64,000 nt of DNA, taken from Haematococcus lacustris (taxonomy: Eukaryota > Chlorophyta > Chlorophyceae > Chlamydomonadales > Haematococcaceae). The DNA lies in assembly GCA_030144725.1 (NCBI GenBank), contig JASKMD010000028.1, forward strand, positions 5,203,311 through 5,267,310, in the 5' to 3' direction. Below are positions 1 to 11,726 of this stretch, in pieces. Position 1 is the stretch's first letter. Every line of letters begins with the position of its first letter. Both the position numbers and the translations under genes were made by a program. The notes beneath the pieces were generated by a model. That model did not search any database. It was not told where the DNA came from and saw only the letters and a list, made by a program, of their open reading frames with translations.

Positions 1-528
1 AAGCACTCCCCAGTCTCCTACAAGCTCGACCTCCCTTCCTCCATGCGTATCCTCCCCACCTTCCACATCAGCCGCCTACGGCCCTACCTTTCCTCCTCCT
101 CTTTCCCTGAGCGCGCCGTGGAGCTTCAGCCTTCGCCCGTGATCATCGATGGCGAGGCGTACTTCACGGTGGAAGCCATCCTGGGTCGTCGCTGGAACGA
201 CGCGCAGCACGCTTTTCAATACCTCATCAAGTGGGCTGGCTACGATGACTCCTTCAACTCCTGGGAGTGGGGCCCAGCACTCGCGCAGCAGGACGCGGTC
301 GCCGCCTTAATCCGGGACTACACCGCCCGCCATCATGCCCCGGTTGACGACGACCCTGCCTGCCAAGTCTGCGCCAGCCGTTCACCGCGGCCTCCGATGT
401 TGCTTTGTGATCAATGCGACAAGGGTTTTCACATCACGTGCCTGTCACCCCCACTTCGTTCTGTGCCTCGTGGTGCCTGGCTCTGTCATCAGTGCAAGCA
501 AGCTAAGGCTCCTAAGAAGCGCAGGTAG
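1..528 (+). CDS. Ty3/gypsy polyprotein C-terminus: chromodomain + PHD finger (copy A1, partial)
   Basis: The frame is open from base 1, so this is the 3' end of a longer integrase-containing pol. The first residues (SYKLDLP, then LPTFHISRLRPY) look like the integrase C-terminal segment of chromoviruses. A chromodomain follows at about residues 58-100 of the visible part (YFTVEAILGRR, YLIKWAGYDD, NSWEW). It is joined to a complete C4HC3 PHD finger: CQVC, LLCDQCDKGFHITC, then WLCHQC. The protein ends in a basic KAPKKRR tail. In chromoviruses the chromodomain directs integration to chromatin marks; a PHD finger in the same tail is unusual. A polypurine tract and an LTR follow directly. Domain calls come from visible motifs; the role of the PHD finger in targeting is inference. 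Confidence 0.85.
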   Translation, partial: KHSPVSYKLDLPSSMRILPTFHISRLRPYLSSSSFPERAVELQPSPVIIDGEAYFTVEAILGRRWNDAQHAFQYLIKWAGYDDSFNSWEWGPALAQQDAVAALIRDYTARHHAPVDDDPACQVCASRSPRPPMLLCDQCDKGFHITCLSPPLRSVPRGAWLCHQCKQAKAPKKRR

Positions 529-569
529 CATGTTTAGAGGCTAAACATCTTTTTTCCAGGGGGGGTGAA

Positions 570-1003
570 TGTAGTGGACATGCGCAGCATGGGCGGCTTG
601 CATCTTTTAAACTGACTTGCATGTCTGATCTTTAGCGAATTGAGTACTTGTTCTTTTCTATCAGTGGATGCTTCTGTTGTTCTCTGTGCAAGGTGCTCCG
701 AACCTAGGCGGATGCACCGAGCACAGAAGTTCACAGTTTACGTACACCTTTTCCCTTTACACGTGGATGACTAAGAATGTGAATGGTGTTGAGTACTTAA
801 GGCTCTGTGAGGGCAGAGACAGGTACCTTGGCTCAGAACTCTATCTGACCCCGGGTCCTGTCTCGTTCTCCCGCCCTCACATGTAAGCCGTGCTCTGTTT
901 GTCATCTCTGCTATGTTGTAACCTTGGCTCAGAACTCTATCTGACCCCGGGTCCTGTCTCGTTCTCCCGCCCTCACATGCTCCCTGGTCTCAGCTCCGTT
1001 ACA
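570..1003 (+). repeat. 3' LTR of gypsy copy A1
   Basis: A 434-bp repeat that starts TGTAGTGGAC and ends GCTCCGTTACA, matching the copy at 11190-11623 with roughly a dozen differences. A G-rich polypurine tract (about 558-569) lies directly upstream, as expected for a 3' LTR. Inside the LTR a 59-bp segment is present twice (825-883 and 921-979) and is duplicated in the other LTR too, so the duplication belongs to the family. A run of G follows at 1004. Confidence 0.85.
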
Positions 1004-2729
1004 GGGGGGGGGGGTCGAGGGGTCGTGGGAGGTATAGGAGGCGAGTAGGGTAGTCAGTGACGTCATGAGTGAGAGCCATGGGGCCCAGCCCGGGCATGCG
1101 GAAGCACCGCCAGCGGCTGCGCCAGCACACCTTTCTACAGGGGTGCAGCAACAAGTGTGACGCGAGGGAGCTCACTCTCAGCCCGGCCCGCCTGAGGCGC
1201 GCAAGGAGGCCAGCCGCAATGCAAGCCAATATTGAACAATTACCATGCAGGCATCAACAGAATATGGCACAAAATGTGCAAGCACCAGGACGTGTTAAGG
1301 TCCTCCACTCCTCCATCGCGGCGTGCCTATCAAGAACCGTGCTGGATTCAAGCGACGACACTGTAGCGCCCATAGAGAGGACATACAGTTGATTAATCTA
1401 GGCTTACACTCAGAACCAGGGGTCGCATTGATCAAAGATATCAATGAGGCCAGCTGTCACAGCCTACAAGACTTTTAACTTAACCCACACTCAACCAAAC
1501 AACTCAGACTGTACGCTGTTGTGAACGTTGCCCACTATACAAGCGGCCCGCCAGCGCATGCATACCTCCGCCCTAAACATCGACTATGCTGGCAACCTAC
1601 CCCTACACTAGTTATGTAATCGTGGCTGGGATCACCCACCCACCGCATTTTGTGTATGCATTGAGTGAGCATGGGTGATGACTAGGTGGTTTGGTGAGAT
1701 GGTGTTCACGTCTGTGTGCACGCACAACTATGTTTTGGTGCGGCGCACAGCTGGTGGCGACAAGGGCTGGCGCAGGCATGAGCAGGCAGCACTATTGAGG
1801 ATCACGAACAAAAGACACTCCGTAGGTCAGGCCCAGCCCCAGCCGGCTCACCATGCGGAGCGTGGTAGCGCGGCCCATGCCACGGGCTGAACACTGCAGC
1901 CCCTGCCTCCCCCGGCCTGCGTCTACAGGCGGAGCGGCACTCTGGCATTGAGACAGACCCCACTGCTCTGTCACAGACAAAGACGCTGCTGCTACCGCTT
2001 CTGCCCCAACGCCATTGCCTCGGCCTGTTTCCCTAGCATTGGAGCTGTTGTGCACCCCTACACCGGCGCATGCCTGCACCCTGTCCAATGCTTGTTGCTC
2101 CTGTGCAGCCTGATGCAGCCCCCTCTGGCATGAGGAGCCCCCTGTGGGTGAGGAGTTGGGGGCAACCACCAAGGGTGCCGCCAACTCTTTAGAGCCTGAG
2201 CCTGCAGACGCAGCCTCACCCTTCTGCTGCCTGCACCCCATGTCCTGGTCATGCCTGTCTGCTTTGTCTCCACCCCCTCCATGTATTCCCTTTAAGACCA
2301 GCTACTCCCTGTCTTTCCTGATATGATGCATGCGTCATGCCCTACATTGCATGCGTTGCGCCCGCACAGCTCCCAGCCCTGAGGGGCAGGCTCAAGAGGT
2401 CCCGGCCAGCTCATGTTGCAGAGCATGCGCCCATGGCTCCATTCCTCCCAAGTAGGGTAGGCTACTGGACCCACTGCAGAGAGCGCGCTGGGTGCTGAGT
2501 GCGCTGCTGTGGCAGCAATGAGCTATAAGCAGTGCATGGGGAGCTGGACTGGTGCAGCTACACCCTCGCTTGCTGCTAACAGCAGGGGCTGGGGGGCCCT
2601 GCCAACCACACAGCTACCCAGGGCAGCGCAGCCAGAGCCTGCCTGCATGGCTGTCCCACACCCTTTGAGGGGGCCTGGCTGGCCCCTACTGTTGCTGTGC
2701 TGTGCCAGGTACCAGGCTGGCATCAGGTT
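1004..2729. other. Intergenic or 3'-end region of the MADS gene
   Basis: No convincing independent gene. A minus-strand frame open from about 2241 to 1792 has the same Ser/Gln/Gly-rich composition as the MADS gene. It could be a further 3' exon if the stop at 2730 is removed by a GTGTGA donor overlapping it. On the minus strand a TGTAA, the usual green-algal polyadenylation signal, lies at 1408-1404, which would suit either a long 3' UTR or an extra exon. Confidence 0.35.
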
Positions 2730-5700
2730 TCACACGTGCCAGGCAGTCGGGGCGCCAGTCCTCCCAGGCCGTGACTCTGCGGCTGCAGCAGGTGCCCAGA
2801 CATGAGCTGCGCCAGCTGGTGCAAGGCCTGGTGAAGCCTGCTGGCTTGGCCACTGACACTGCGGGTGCTTCTGCCCTGCCACCTGAGGCTTCCTGCCTTG
2901 CACTGGCATTGGGTGCTGCTGCAGGTGCTGCTGCTGAGCCTCCCCTGCCGCCAGCTGCTGCTGCTCCCTTCCTGCGCCTTCCTGCTGCCTGTACACTGGC
3001 AGCCCATTGAGCTGCAGGGATGGTGGCGGCCGCAGCTCATCATGGCTGTGCCCCTGCTGTGCCACGGGAGGGATTTCCACTACGCCTTGACCCTGAGCCT
3101 GATCAGGTGGCGGAGGCTGCCAGGCATCGCTGCCCTTCACGGTACCGCGGGAGGGCAATGGCCAGGAGCTGCTGCTAGGCCCCAGCTGCCCTCTGCATAC
3201 CCCCTGCTCCTGCTCCCCAGCAGCTGTTGCCAGCCAGGCCAGCTGGTCCGGCAGCTGCAATGCAGTCGCCGTCTGATTCGCTAAGAGGGAGGACCTCCGG
3301 CCAGCCTGCCCCCGAGGCAGGCTGACCTGTGGTGCTGACTGACTGAGCGCCATGAGCTGCAGAGCCAGAGGCAGGCCGCTGACTAGGCCTAGTGCGGACG
3401 GATGTGCCTCGAGGGCAGAGGGGAGGCACGGGGGAGCTCCAGCACCGTCCCATGCGCCCCAGGCCTGGCTGGTCAAGGCTGGTGCAGCAAGCCATGCCGG
3501 GCTGCCGGTGCCGCCTGCCCAGCCTGCACCTTGTGGCCCCAGGGAGGGCAGCAGGGAGGGCTGCAGGGAGCCACAGGGGGCCGCCACAGCCCAGGAGGGG
3601 TCGGCTGGGGGTGAGGTGTCCATGCGGGCCAGGAGGGCGGCCAGGTCTAAGGGCACCTGCTTGTCCCGCAGCACCCACACGTTCTTGCGCTTGTCGCTGT
3701 ACACCTGGGCATGCAGGAGATGGGGCAGGGGTAGGGTTGGTCAGGTGAGGGTCAGGGTGAACCCTGACCCCAGGCAGCACCAGGCTGGCAGGGCTCCACA
3801 AGTGGCTACCCAGGTCAAGAGCAGTCCACCCAGCACCTGCTCATATGACAGCCGCACATCCGTCCCTCCCCTCACCTCTCTACCTCCCACCACCTGCCAG
3901 GCGGCCAGCAGCGCAGCATCCTGCAGGCTGGCGCCCTGGCTCTGACTCCTGGCCTGACGGCTGGCTGGTAGCCCTGGTGGAGGAGTGGTCTGCAGCGCTG
4001 CCAGACCCTGCTGGCTGCACAGCGCTGCCTGCTCAGAGCAGCCAGAGCCGCGGGTGCCGGCAGTCAACACAATGCTGCCAGCATCGTCTGCTCGCCCTGC
4101 ACACAAGCAGCAAGCAGGCGCTGGACCTGGGCTGATGCAACAGCAGCATGCGGCAGTGTGGAGCTGATACAGACACCCCCTGGCCTTGGCCTCTCAGGGG
4201 ACTGGCCATGAAGCACAGCCCAGGCCCAGGGCCGCAGCCACACATATGAACATTCCTGGCTGGCCACCACGCTGAGCTGCTGCAGCACTCCTGCTTTTGT
4301 GTTGCACCCTGCCATGCCCGGCCCCTGGCCCTGCCTTGCTGCACCACAGCCTGCCCCCAGGCCCTGCTCAGAGCCACCCTTCGTACCTGCAGCGCACATG
4401 CTGGCCTGCAGCAGCGCCTCTGCCCCCACAGACGCCGCCAGGCGCATGCCACTGGGGGTCAGCAGCGTGTCGAGCGCCTCCCCACTGGGTGTGGTGGCTC
4501 CGGGGCTCACCAGCGCCTCCCCTGCGCCCGGCTCCTGGCCTGCGGCCTCCGCCACCTGCAACTGTGCGTCGTGACAGCCCCACACAGCCACGCTGCCTCA
4601 CTGCAGGCCGGGTACCACCTACTGAAAGTGTGCAGGCAGGCTATGCTTGTGCAGGCAGGCCATGCAGTGCCGTGTCTGCTGTGCTGCCTGGGCGGCCCTG
4701 ACACCTGGGCCGGTAGACTGGAATGCTGTGCAACGGCACCCCACCAACATCAGGGGCGGCACCTGAGCACGCAGGGTAGGGATCAGACCCTGGCAGGCCT
4801 CACCCTCAAGTTGTACTTTGCATGCAGTGGGCGAGCCAGAGGCGCAGCATGTCCTTCTGATCCTCCCGGCCCTACAGAGGTGGGTGCTGGAGCTGCCATG
4901 GTGCCTGCCTCACCAGCCCTCTGCGAGTGCAGGTGCGGTTGCGCTGGTTGCTGCGCCTGCTGGGCCGGCTGCTGTGACGGCTGCATCCCACCCTGGCTGG
5001 CGGTGCCTGGCTGTGAGGTGCGCTGAGCTGACCCAGCCTGGGCTTGCCACGATGGCTGTGGGTGTGCTGCCGGGAAGTCCCAGCTCATCATCGCCGAGTT
5101 GCCTGGATGGCCTGCCTTGCTGCCACTGCCAGTGCGCGATGCAGGCTGCGAGGGACGCAGCTGGCCTATGGGATTGCAGGGGGACCCCTGCACTGCCTGG
5201 CTGCCATGCATTTGCTGCTGCTGGCGATGCTGCTGCATTGCTTGTCCTGCATATACGCCATTGCTTAGCCCTGAGCCTTCGCCTGTGCTATTGGCTGGTT
5301 TAAGCTGGCCTGTTGCTGTGCGTTTGCTGCCCTGGACGGGGGTGGGCTGGCCATTGGAGGAGGCTGAGGGTGCAGAGCCCTGAAGCACCCTGGCGGACAG
5401 GGAGAGCGCGTTGCTCAGCGCCAGGCTGGGCTGGGCCATGGGGGCGCTGGATAGGGTCATGCCGCCTGGGGCCAGCTCAAAGCCCCTCAGTGCAGGAGAA
5501 CTGGTGGCCAGCTCAGCTGGGAGGTTATGGGCGACACGCTGCGTCATGCGGGGCACCGGCTCTTGAGCAGCAGGGGCTTGTGCTGGCTCTGGAGGTAGGA
5601 GGGAGGACGTCATCAGCTGCTGCTGCTCGCGCTGGTCTACCTGACGGTCCAAATCATCTTCCTTGGGGTGTGCCATAATCTGCAGGCCAGCCAGCACGAT

Positions 5701-6417
5701 AGCTATCACTGGCTGGTGGAATACAAACGGTAGGACAGCAACCACTCATGCTACTGCCTTTTGCATCTCTTTATGCTTGCCAATACCAGGTCATGCCTCA
5801 GGCCATACCTCAGTGGCATGCTTTGGCAGATGAGGTAGGCCTGCCGCCTCACGCATGTATCGGAGGTGATCTGGTTGCAGAGCTGAGCGAAAGCCTGGCG
5901 AGGCATATGACCAAGAGGTGCCCTTGTCATTGACAACAAACATGAACACCTGCAGGTAGATGGGCAGCAATACTTACTAGTTAGCCTCGCAACCATTGCT
6001 GTGGTAGAATACGACGCTAGGGCTGCTAACATCACACCTTGGCATCGGTGAGCTTGTACAATTGGTAAGCCTACATAGCAGGTGTTCGGCGAGGATGAAG
6101 ATGCGTGCCTGAGAGCTCAATTAGGTTCAGTTGGCACGTACCTTCAGTACAATGCCGCGCTTGCGCTTGGAGAAGGCCTGCCGTTTCTGGTCGGAGCCCT
6201 TCGAGCGTCACCAGCAGGCAACTGCACTGAGCTGTGTCATCCACTGGGCGGCAGGAAGATGTGCACCCACCACCGGTTTCTGAGTAGCTTTCCGCCTGGG
6301 CTTGCTCTTGTAATCAGCGTCTGGCTTGATGGACCCCAGTAATTGTTCAGCTATGCTTGGGCTATCGTCACTGTCGGAGTCTGAATCAGGCTGGCTGGCG
6401 AATGTTACAGAAGCCAT
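2730..6417 (-). CDS. MADS-box transcription factor, 8 exons
   Basis: Exons in minus-strand order: 6417-6274, 6198-6142, 6070-6038, 5949-5809, 5679-4804, 4555-4387, 4096-3894, 3704-2730. All junctions are GT..AG with matching phase and give about 865 aa. The MADS box spans the first four exons: basic PRRKATQK, then KRQAFSKRKRGIVLKAY, QLYKLTDAKVFMFVVND and SWSYAS. It aligns with the SRF/MEF2 pattern (RQxTFxKRKxGxxKKAYEL...VxxxV). The DNA-contacting N-terminal part is 2-3 residues shorter than usual, so the exon 1/2 border may be off by a few codons. The N-terminus carries an acidic DSDSDSDD stretch. The remaining ~740 residues are Gln/Pro/Ser-rich with no other domain I recognise, as in activation regions. 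Start: first ATG in frame. I cannot tell type I (SRF) from type II (MEF2). Confidence 0.78.
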
Positions 6418-8015
6418 CTGCTTGAGCACAGTTCAAGAGGCGGAGTTCCTATTTTGGAGTCGCATGAAGGCTGTAAGGATCTGTACAGGGCTGTGACCAC
6501 GAAGGAACGAAAGACAGATTGTCGTTTGGTATGCTACGGCAACCGAGCCGTAGTCTCCACTTTTGCTACATGCGACCAACATTTTGCATTCTCTTGGCTT
6601 CGTCTGTTCTTCCTTTACATCATTGTGATCTTACCCTTGCATACACGTTGATACGAAGGCTGTGGTTCATTCAGACAGACAGGCACAATGTTGACAAGCC
6701 AGAGCTTGAGCAAGTAGTGCAGTCCACGATGTAGCAGTAGTGTTTGTGCGATCAGGATGCATGGTCGGCTGAGGCATAAGTGCTGGTCAGCTGTGACACG
6801 TCCTGAGGATGTTTTCAAATATATTTGCGTATCACGTACAGGCCATCCCAGCATGTAAGGTTTGCACCGCTGGGCTCAGCGCATCGCTGTAAGCTCCCTG
6901 TCGCATGTTCACTCCTGTAGCCCCAAGTGTAGCATTGAGAAGTCCAGTCGATGTCGTGCGGTATAGTGTCCCCGTGCACATCGCAAATTGCAAGTGAAGC
7001 GGCCGACGATGCAGGTCAGGACGTTGACGTTTGTTCCACTGCGTAGCTGCAAAAATAAGCGCGTGTGGCTCACTGACCGTGGACCCGACTGCAACCATGC
7101 AGGGTTGCTGCAAACCCGGCCCCCGGTCCAGCCAGGGCGACATCTGGGCTGAAACCACACGTTCAAGCTCTTTTAGGCATAAGGTACGCAATAGAATCGG
7201 TTGGACCACCATGCAAGCAACGATTGCACATTGGCAGGGAATCGCACCACATCACATACTATGTGGTGTCAAGGGGCACGGGCGTGGTATTCAGCTACGA
7301 AACTGATAGGGGGCGCTGCATTTGGTCACAGTAGTGCATTGCCATGATTTCAGCTGATTGTAAAAATGCAGGCAATTACAGCATAGTATCAAGCCGCAGT
7401 GCCGTGAATGATGTCATAACCCAGAAAGTCACCACATGCAACCCTTCCTATGTACACTTTGCAGGTGCATGCCAACGTCCCCACATCCCTACAAAGGGCA
7501 AGATGTGCAGGTGTGGGGCGCGCATGTGTTACAAGTAGTTCATTCACAGGAGGACCGTTCGTCTGTGTCCTCAGTGTCGAGTAAGGCAAGTGCATCAAGC
7601 AACCCACCTACTGTCCTCGCCGGCGGACCCCTTCCTACCACGCCCCACAATTGCCTCAATTGATGTAGGCTGAGCTTAAGTGTGTTCTGAGGGAATGGTT
7701 GTATCATGGAACGGTATCATGGAATGCACACAGGCAAATTAGTAACAGCATATTTGAGATTCAGAGCCTCGGACTTGGTACATAGTCATAAGAGGGCATT
7801 GTAAGATTGGGGGTTGAAACGAAAACTCGTGATATCACTCAGGCAAATTAGTGCACATATTTGTCAGCCTATGGGGGTAGTGTTTTTATGCGGTTCGCCT
7901 CGAATTGTCCTTGCGACTCCAACGCCACTTGGCGCTCGTTGTAACTTTGAGTGTTTGAGCAGTTGGAGTTAGCTACAGTACTGTAGGGCGCCTACAGTAT
8001 TGCAGGCATTTGCAG
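6418..8015. other. Upstream region of the MADS gene; no gene recognised
   Basis: About 1.6 kb of lower-GC sequence between the MADS start codon and the pogo-like element. Several 60-125 codon frames are open on either strand (for example about 7212-6832 minus and 7436-7663 plus), but none shows a domain, good splice structure or biased composition. It presumably contains the MADS promoter. I see no clear TATA box or repeat. Confidence 0.4.
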
Positions 8016-8153
8016 TACCGTACTCTCCCGATCGATTCCCTATCCCGAATCGTTTTTTGTCCTTCGGGAAATCGGGAAAGAGTAAACAATGTAATATTTT
8101 GGTCCTTCGGGATGTGGTCAAACAATAAGTTGACCTCGACGAAAGGGCCAGCA

Positions 8154-11122
8154 ATGGACCAGTTTGTGGTCCGGGGCATCAGTGCCGCCGACGCGGCTGC
8201 TAATCGGCACCGCGAGCTCCTTATTCACGATGAACAACGCTTCCAGATGTCTCTCGATCGTCAAGCGGCGGTGATTGAGAAGCGACTACCTAGAAGACCT
8301 CGCAAGTTGTCTAACTTTGGGCCTTACCCAAGCCGCAACCCTGCCGCATCGCCCAGCACACCTCCTGCTCTGTCACGCACCGGCAAGGCGCATGAGAACT
8401 GGTGGCATCCTGCAAGAATTCAGCCCATCCTGAGAGCCGTACCGGCATGCGGCGGTTACAGCCCTGCTGTGAAGCACCTGAAGCTCGTGCAGCCTGACCT
8501 CTACAGCAAGCTGGACGAGTCCACTGTCAGGGGGTGGTACCAAAAGGGCTCCCTCACACAGCTAACGGAGCAGGCCCGAGCGAGCCTCTTCCGGGGCGCA
8601 GGCCACCATCATGTCCCCACCGCTGGCACGAGAGCCACGCTTGGCAACTACCTCCCTCTAAAGGTGCAAGTGGTTGCTGATATTATTGCTGGTTGCTGCT
8701 TCTGATGCTGACCTATGCTAACCCATCATAACCCATGCCGGCCATTCATATAGGTTGAGATCAAAGACCGGCTGAAGGCTCTGCGGGAAGGGGGTGTTGC
8801 CTTAAACCATGTGACGGCGCGCAGTATCATGATGGCTATCATCCAGCAGAGGGAGCCCCAACTGCTAGCAAGCAATGGTGGTCTGCTATACCTGTCAGCT
8901 CACTTTGTGCGTGACTTCTTGGAGAACCAACTCAATTGGGTGACAAGGTGAGCGACGTCATGTGCAAGCATGTTGGTTCCCGTACATAGCCTTTACAATG
9001 TGGGTTCGTGCCGTGCAGGAAAGGGACTGGAGACAGCCAACACCTCCCTGCCAATTGGCAGCGTCTGGTGGATGACATGAACATGCGGGCAGCACTTCTT
9101 GTGTTTGCCAAGGGAGTCCCCCCTGAGCTCTTCTACTCCATGGACGAGACCTTTGTGTTCTTTGCCCCCATGGCCGGCAGCACCACGCTCGCCGAGCAAG
9201 GCAGCAAGCAGGTGTACGTGGCAGCCTCTGAGCAGAAGAAGGGCATCACAGTGTGCCTCACTGTCAAGGCCTCTAGGCATGTATTGCCAATGCAGCTGAT
9301 CTACGAGGGCAAGACAGATCTCAGCACCCCCGGTGGCAAGCCGAAGCATGTGAAGGCATGGCAACCCTTGCCAGCTCGAGTGGCAGCAGATGCAGCAGGC
9401 CATGATGTCACTGCCACACCGTCCCACTGGGCGACAGAGGACAGCCACAAGCAGCTCTTTGAGCGTGTCCTCTTGCCTGACTACAAGCGCACATGTGCGG
9501 CACGCGGCTATGACCTGGATGGTCTGCCTGTTGCACGTTGGCCGGCGATGATCTACCAGCTGGATGTGTACGCCGTGCACAGGAAGAGGAGTGTGCTGGA
9601 TTGGTTTCTGGAAACCTACCCCTTTGTGCACTTCCTCTTTGTGCCCGCCGGCACCACACCCGTGGCCCAGGTAACTTTACCACCATGGCCGTCATGATGC
9701 CCCCTGCTGCTGCTGCTGCTGCTGCTGCTGCCCCCTGCTGTTGATGTTGCTGTTGCCCCCTGCTGTTGTTGCTGCTGCTGCTGCTGCCCCCCTGCTGCTG
9801 CTGCTGCCCCCTGCTGCTGCTGCTGCTGCCCCCTGCTGCTGCTGCTAGTGTTGCTGTTGCTGCTGGCCCCCTGCTGCTGCTAGTGCTGCCCATGGCTGCT
9901 GTTGGTGTCATCACCACCATCATTGCATGGTGATTGCTGTTTGATTACTCAGGTGCTAGACACCGCCATCAACCGCCCTTTCAAGCACAACATCAAGCAA
10001 AGCTTCATCCAGGACAGCGTGCAGCAGATCTCGAAGCAGCTGCATGACGGCGCAATCCCAGCCGCAACCAAGCTGGACCTCAGCTCCAGTTATCTGAAGC
10101 CACTCAGTTTGATGTGGGCGCTCACAGCCCACCAGCACATCAGTGGCATGAGCGACCTCGTCATCAGCGGCTACAAAAATGCTGGCACTCTCCGTGCGTT
10201 TGATGTCAGCTACCAGCAAGCTGCAGTGAGTGAGATGCAGCGTTTGTTCCCAGTGCCGCTCCGTGAGGCCCCACCCGCAGTGCCAGAATCCCTGATGGTG
10301 TTCGTTGAGGAGCAGAATGCAGGCGCAGCTGAGGATGATGCAGCTGTGCAACCCAGTGACTTGCATGCAGCGCTACAAGCTCGGCCTGCTGGGAAGCCAC
10401 TGCCAAGCATGTCCCTGCCTATGGAGGACTCTCCCCTGGTGACCGAACCGGCAGCTGTGCTGAACATCGCATTAATGACAGCTGAAGAGCTGATGAGTGC
10501 AGCCTTGCAGCTGGCAAGCACTAGATCAGCTCCTGCAGCCATGAAGCCTGCTGTAGCCAAGGCTGGACCAGCCTTGCGCAAGCGTGGCAGGCCCTTGGGC
10601 TCAAAAAACAAACCCAAGCCAGCAGCAATAGGTCCTGCATCAGCCACTCCTCAACGCAAGCAAGTGCGACTGCGCATCACAAGCAGCAGCGGCAACAGTG
10701 ACAGCAGTGACCTCAACAGCACCGACAACGTCAGCTGTGGTAGCAGCAGCAGCAGCAGCGAGGGGGAGGCGGGCCAGGCTGGGGCAAAGGCTGGGGCGGT
10801 GGGCCAGGCCCGGGTGGCAACCAGGGTGGCTACTTTGCCCCGGGGAAGGTCGAGGGAGGTGGGCACGGCTGGGGCAAAGGCTGGGCTCACCAGTCCGGCA
10901 AGGGTGGCGACTAGGCTGGCAAACATGTTGAGGGGGGAGGCGGCCGGTCATACACGGGCAGCCGGCCAAGGCGGGGTGCTTGCCTTGGCCAAGGCAGCAG
11001 CATGGGTGGCTGCAGGAGCACGCAAGTTTGAATGCTCCGAGGAAGATGATGAGATATGCCGCCACTGCCAGCAGCGGCAGGAGGACCACGACTTTATGAG
11101 CGAGGTCCATTGCCCAATGTGA
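8154..11122 (+). CDS. Pogo-like DDD transposase with AT-hook
   Basis: Exons 8154-8663, 8754-8947, 9019-9670 and 9953-11122 join in phase to about 841 aa. The start is the ATG at MDQFVVRG; an earlier in-frame ATG at 8112 is possible. The catalytic region shows the DDE_1 pattern of pogo/Tigger transposases: FYSMDET (D277), YQLDVYAVH (D417) and AQVLDTAINRPFK (D455), a DD38D spacing. The exon 1-2 region is probably the helix-turn-helix DNA-binding part. After the core come an AT-hook (RKRGRPLGSK, around residue 663), Gly/Ala/Arg repeats of the type AGAKAG...ARVATR, and a C-terminal Cys/His cluster (CRHCQQRQEDH...HCPM). It cuts and pastes DNA at TA. Frames are intact, so the gene could be functional although its 3' terminus is lost. 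Confidence 0.8.
9700..9900 (+). repeat. CTG/CCC triplet-rich intron filling of the transposase gene
   Basis: Intron 3 of the pogo-like transposase (9671-9952) is almost entirely CTG triplets broken by CCC. It has a clean GTAACT donor and a CAG acceptor after a short T-rich stretch. A minus-strand poly-Ser/Gln frame here is a by-product of the triplets. Confidence 0.85.
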
Positions 11123-11189
11123 CGTGGTCAGGTGATAAGGCCACTAGAAAAGAGGCCACGACAGTTGACTATGTTGATCACATGATTTT

Positions 11190-11623
11190 TGTAGTGGACA
11201 TGCGCAGCATGGACGGCTTGCATCTTTTAAACTGACTTGCATGTCTGATCTTTAGCGAACTGAGTACTTGTTCTTTTCTTACAGTGGATGCTTCTGTTAT
11301 TCTCTGTGCAAGGTGCTCCGAACCTAGGCGGATGCACCGAGCACAGAAGTTCACAGTTTACGTACACCTTTTCCCTTTACACGTGGATGACTAAGAATGC
11401 GAATGGTTTTGAGTACTTAAGGCTCTGTGAGGGCAGAGACAGGTACCTTGGCTCAGAACTCTATCTGACCCCGGGTCCTGTCTCGCTCTCCCGCCCTCAC
11501 AGGTAAGCCGTGCTCTGTTAGGCATCTCTGCTATGTTGTAACCTTGGCTCAGAACTCTATCTGACCCCGGGTCCTGTCTCGCTCTCCCGCCCTCACAGGC
11601 TCCCTGGTCTCAGCTCCGTTACA
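11190..11623 (+). repeat. 5' LTR of gypsy copy A2
   Basis: A 434-bp LTR, TGTAGTGGAC to GCTCCGTTACA, the same length as 570-1003. The internal 59-bp duplication lies at 11445-11503 and 11541-11599. The likely primer-binding region begins TTGGTGCC right after the LTR; I could not assign the tRNA. Confidence 0.85.
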
Positions 11624-11726
11624 TTGGTGCCTTCTCTCTCGGGAACCGCAGTGCTCTTCCCTCGTCTCTCCCACTCCACCGTTCCTCTCTCCCACTCCGC
11701 ATTCTCACCGCTAATCCCGCGCCGCC

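Larger units (their letters stand above)
8016..11189 (+). mobile_element. Pogo-like (Tc1/mariner superfamily) DNA transposon, copy 1, 3' end cut off
   Basis: The left end is TA followed by CCGTACTCTCCC at 8018, the same terminus as copies at 17881 and 30195. Those copies show both ends (CCGTACTCTCCC...GG) and a TA duplication. This copy carries the full transposase gene, so it is the autonomous type. Its right end is missing: at 11190 the sequence switches from the shared 3' untranslated region (compare 18256-18334) to the LTR of gypsy copy A2. The rest of the element should lie beyond that retrotransposon, past the gap. Confidence 0.8.

Noticed and set aside
1069..1392. 107-codon plus frame after the A1 LTR
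   Set aside because: No domain, no splice context, and composition typical of chance frames in GC-rich DNA.
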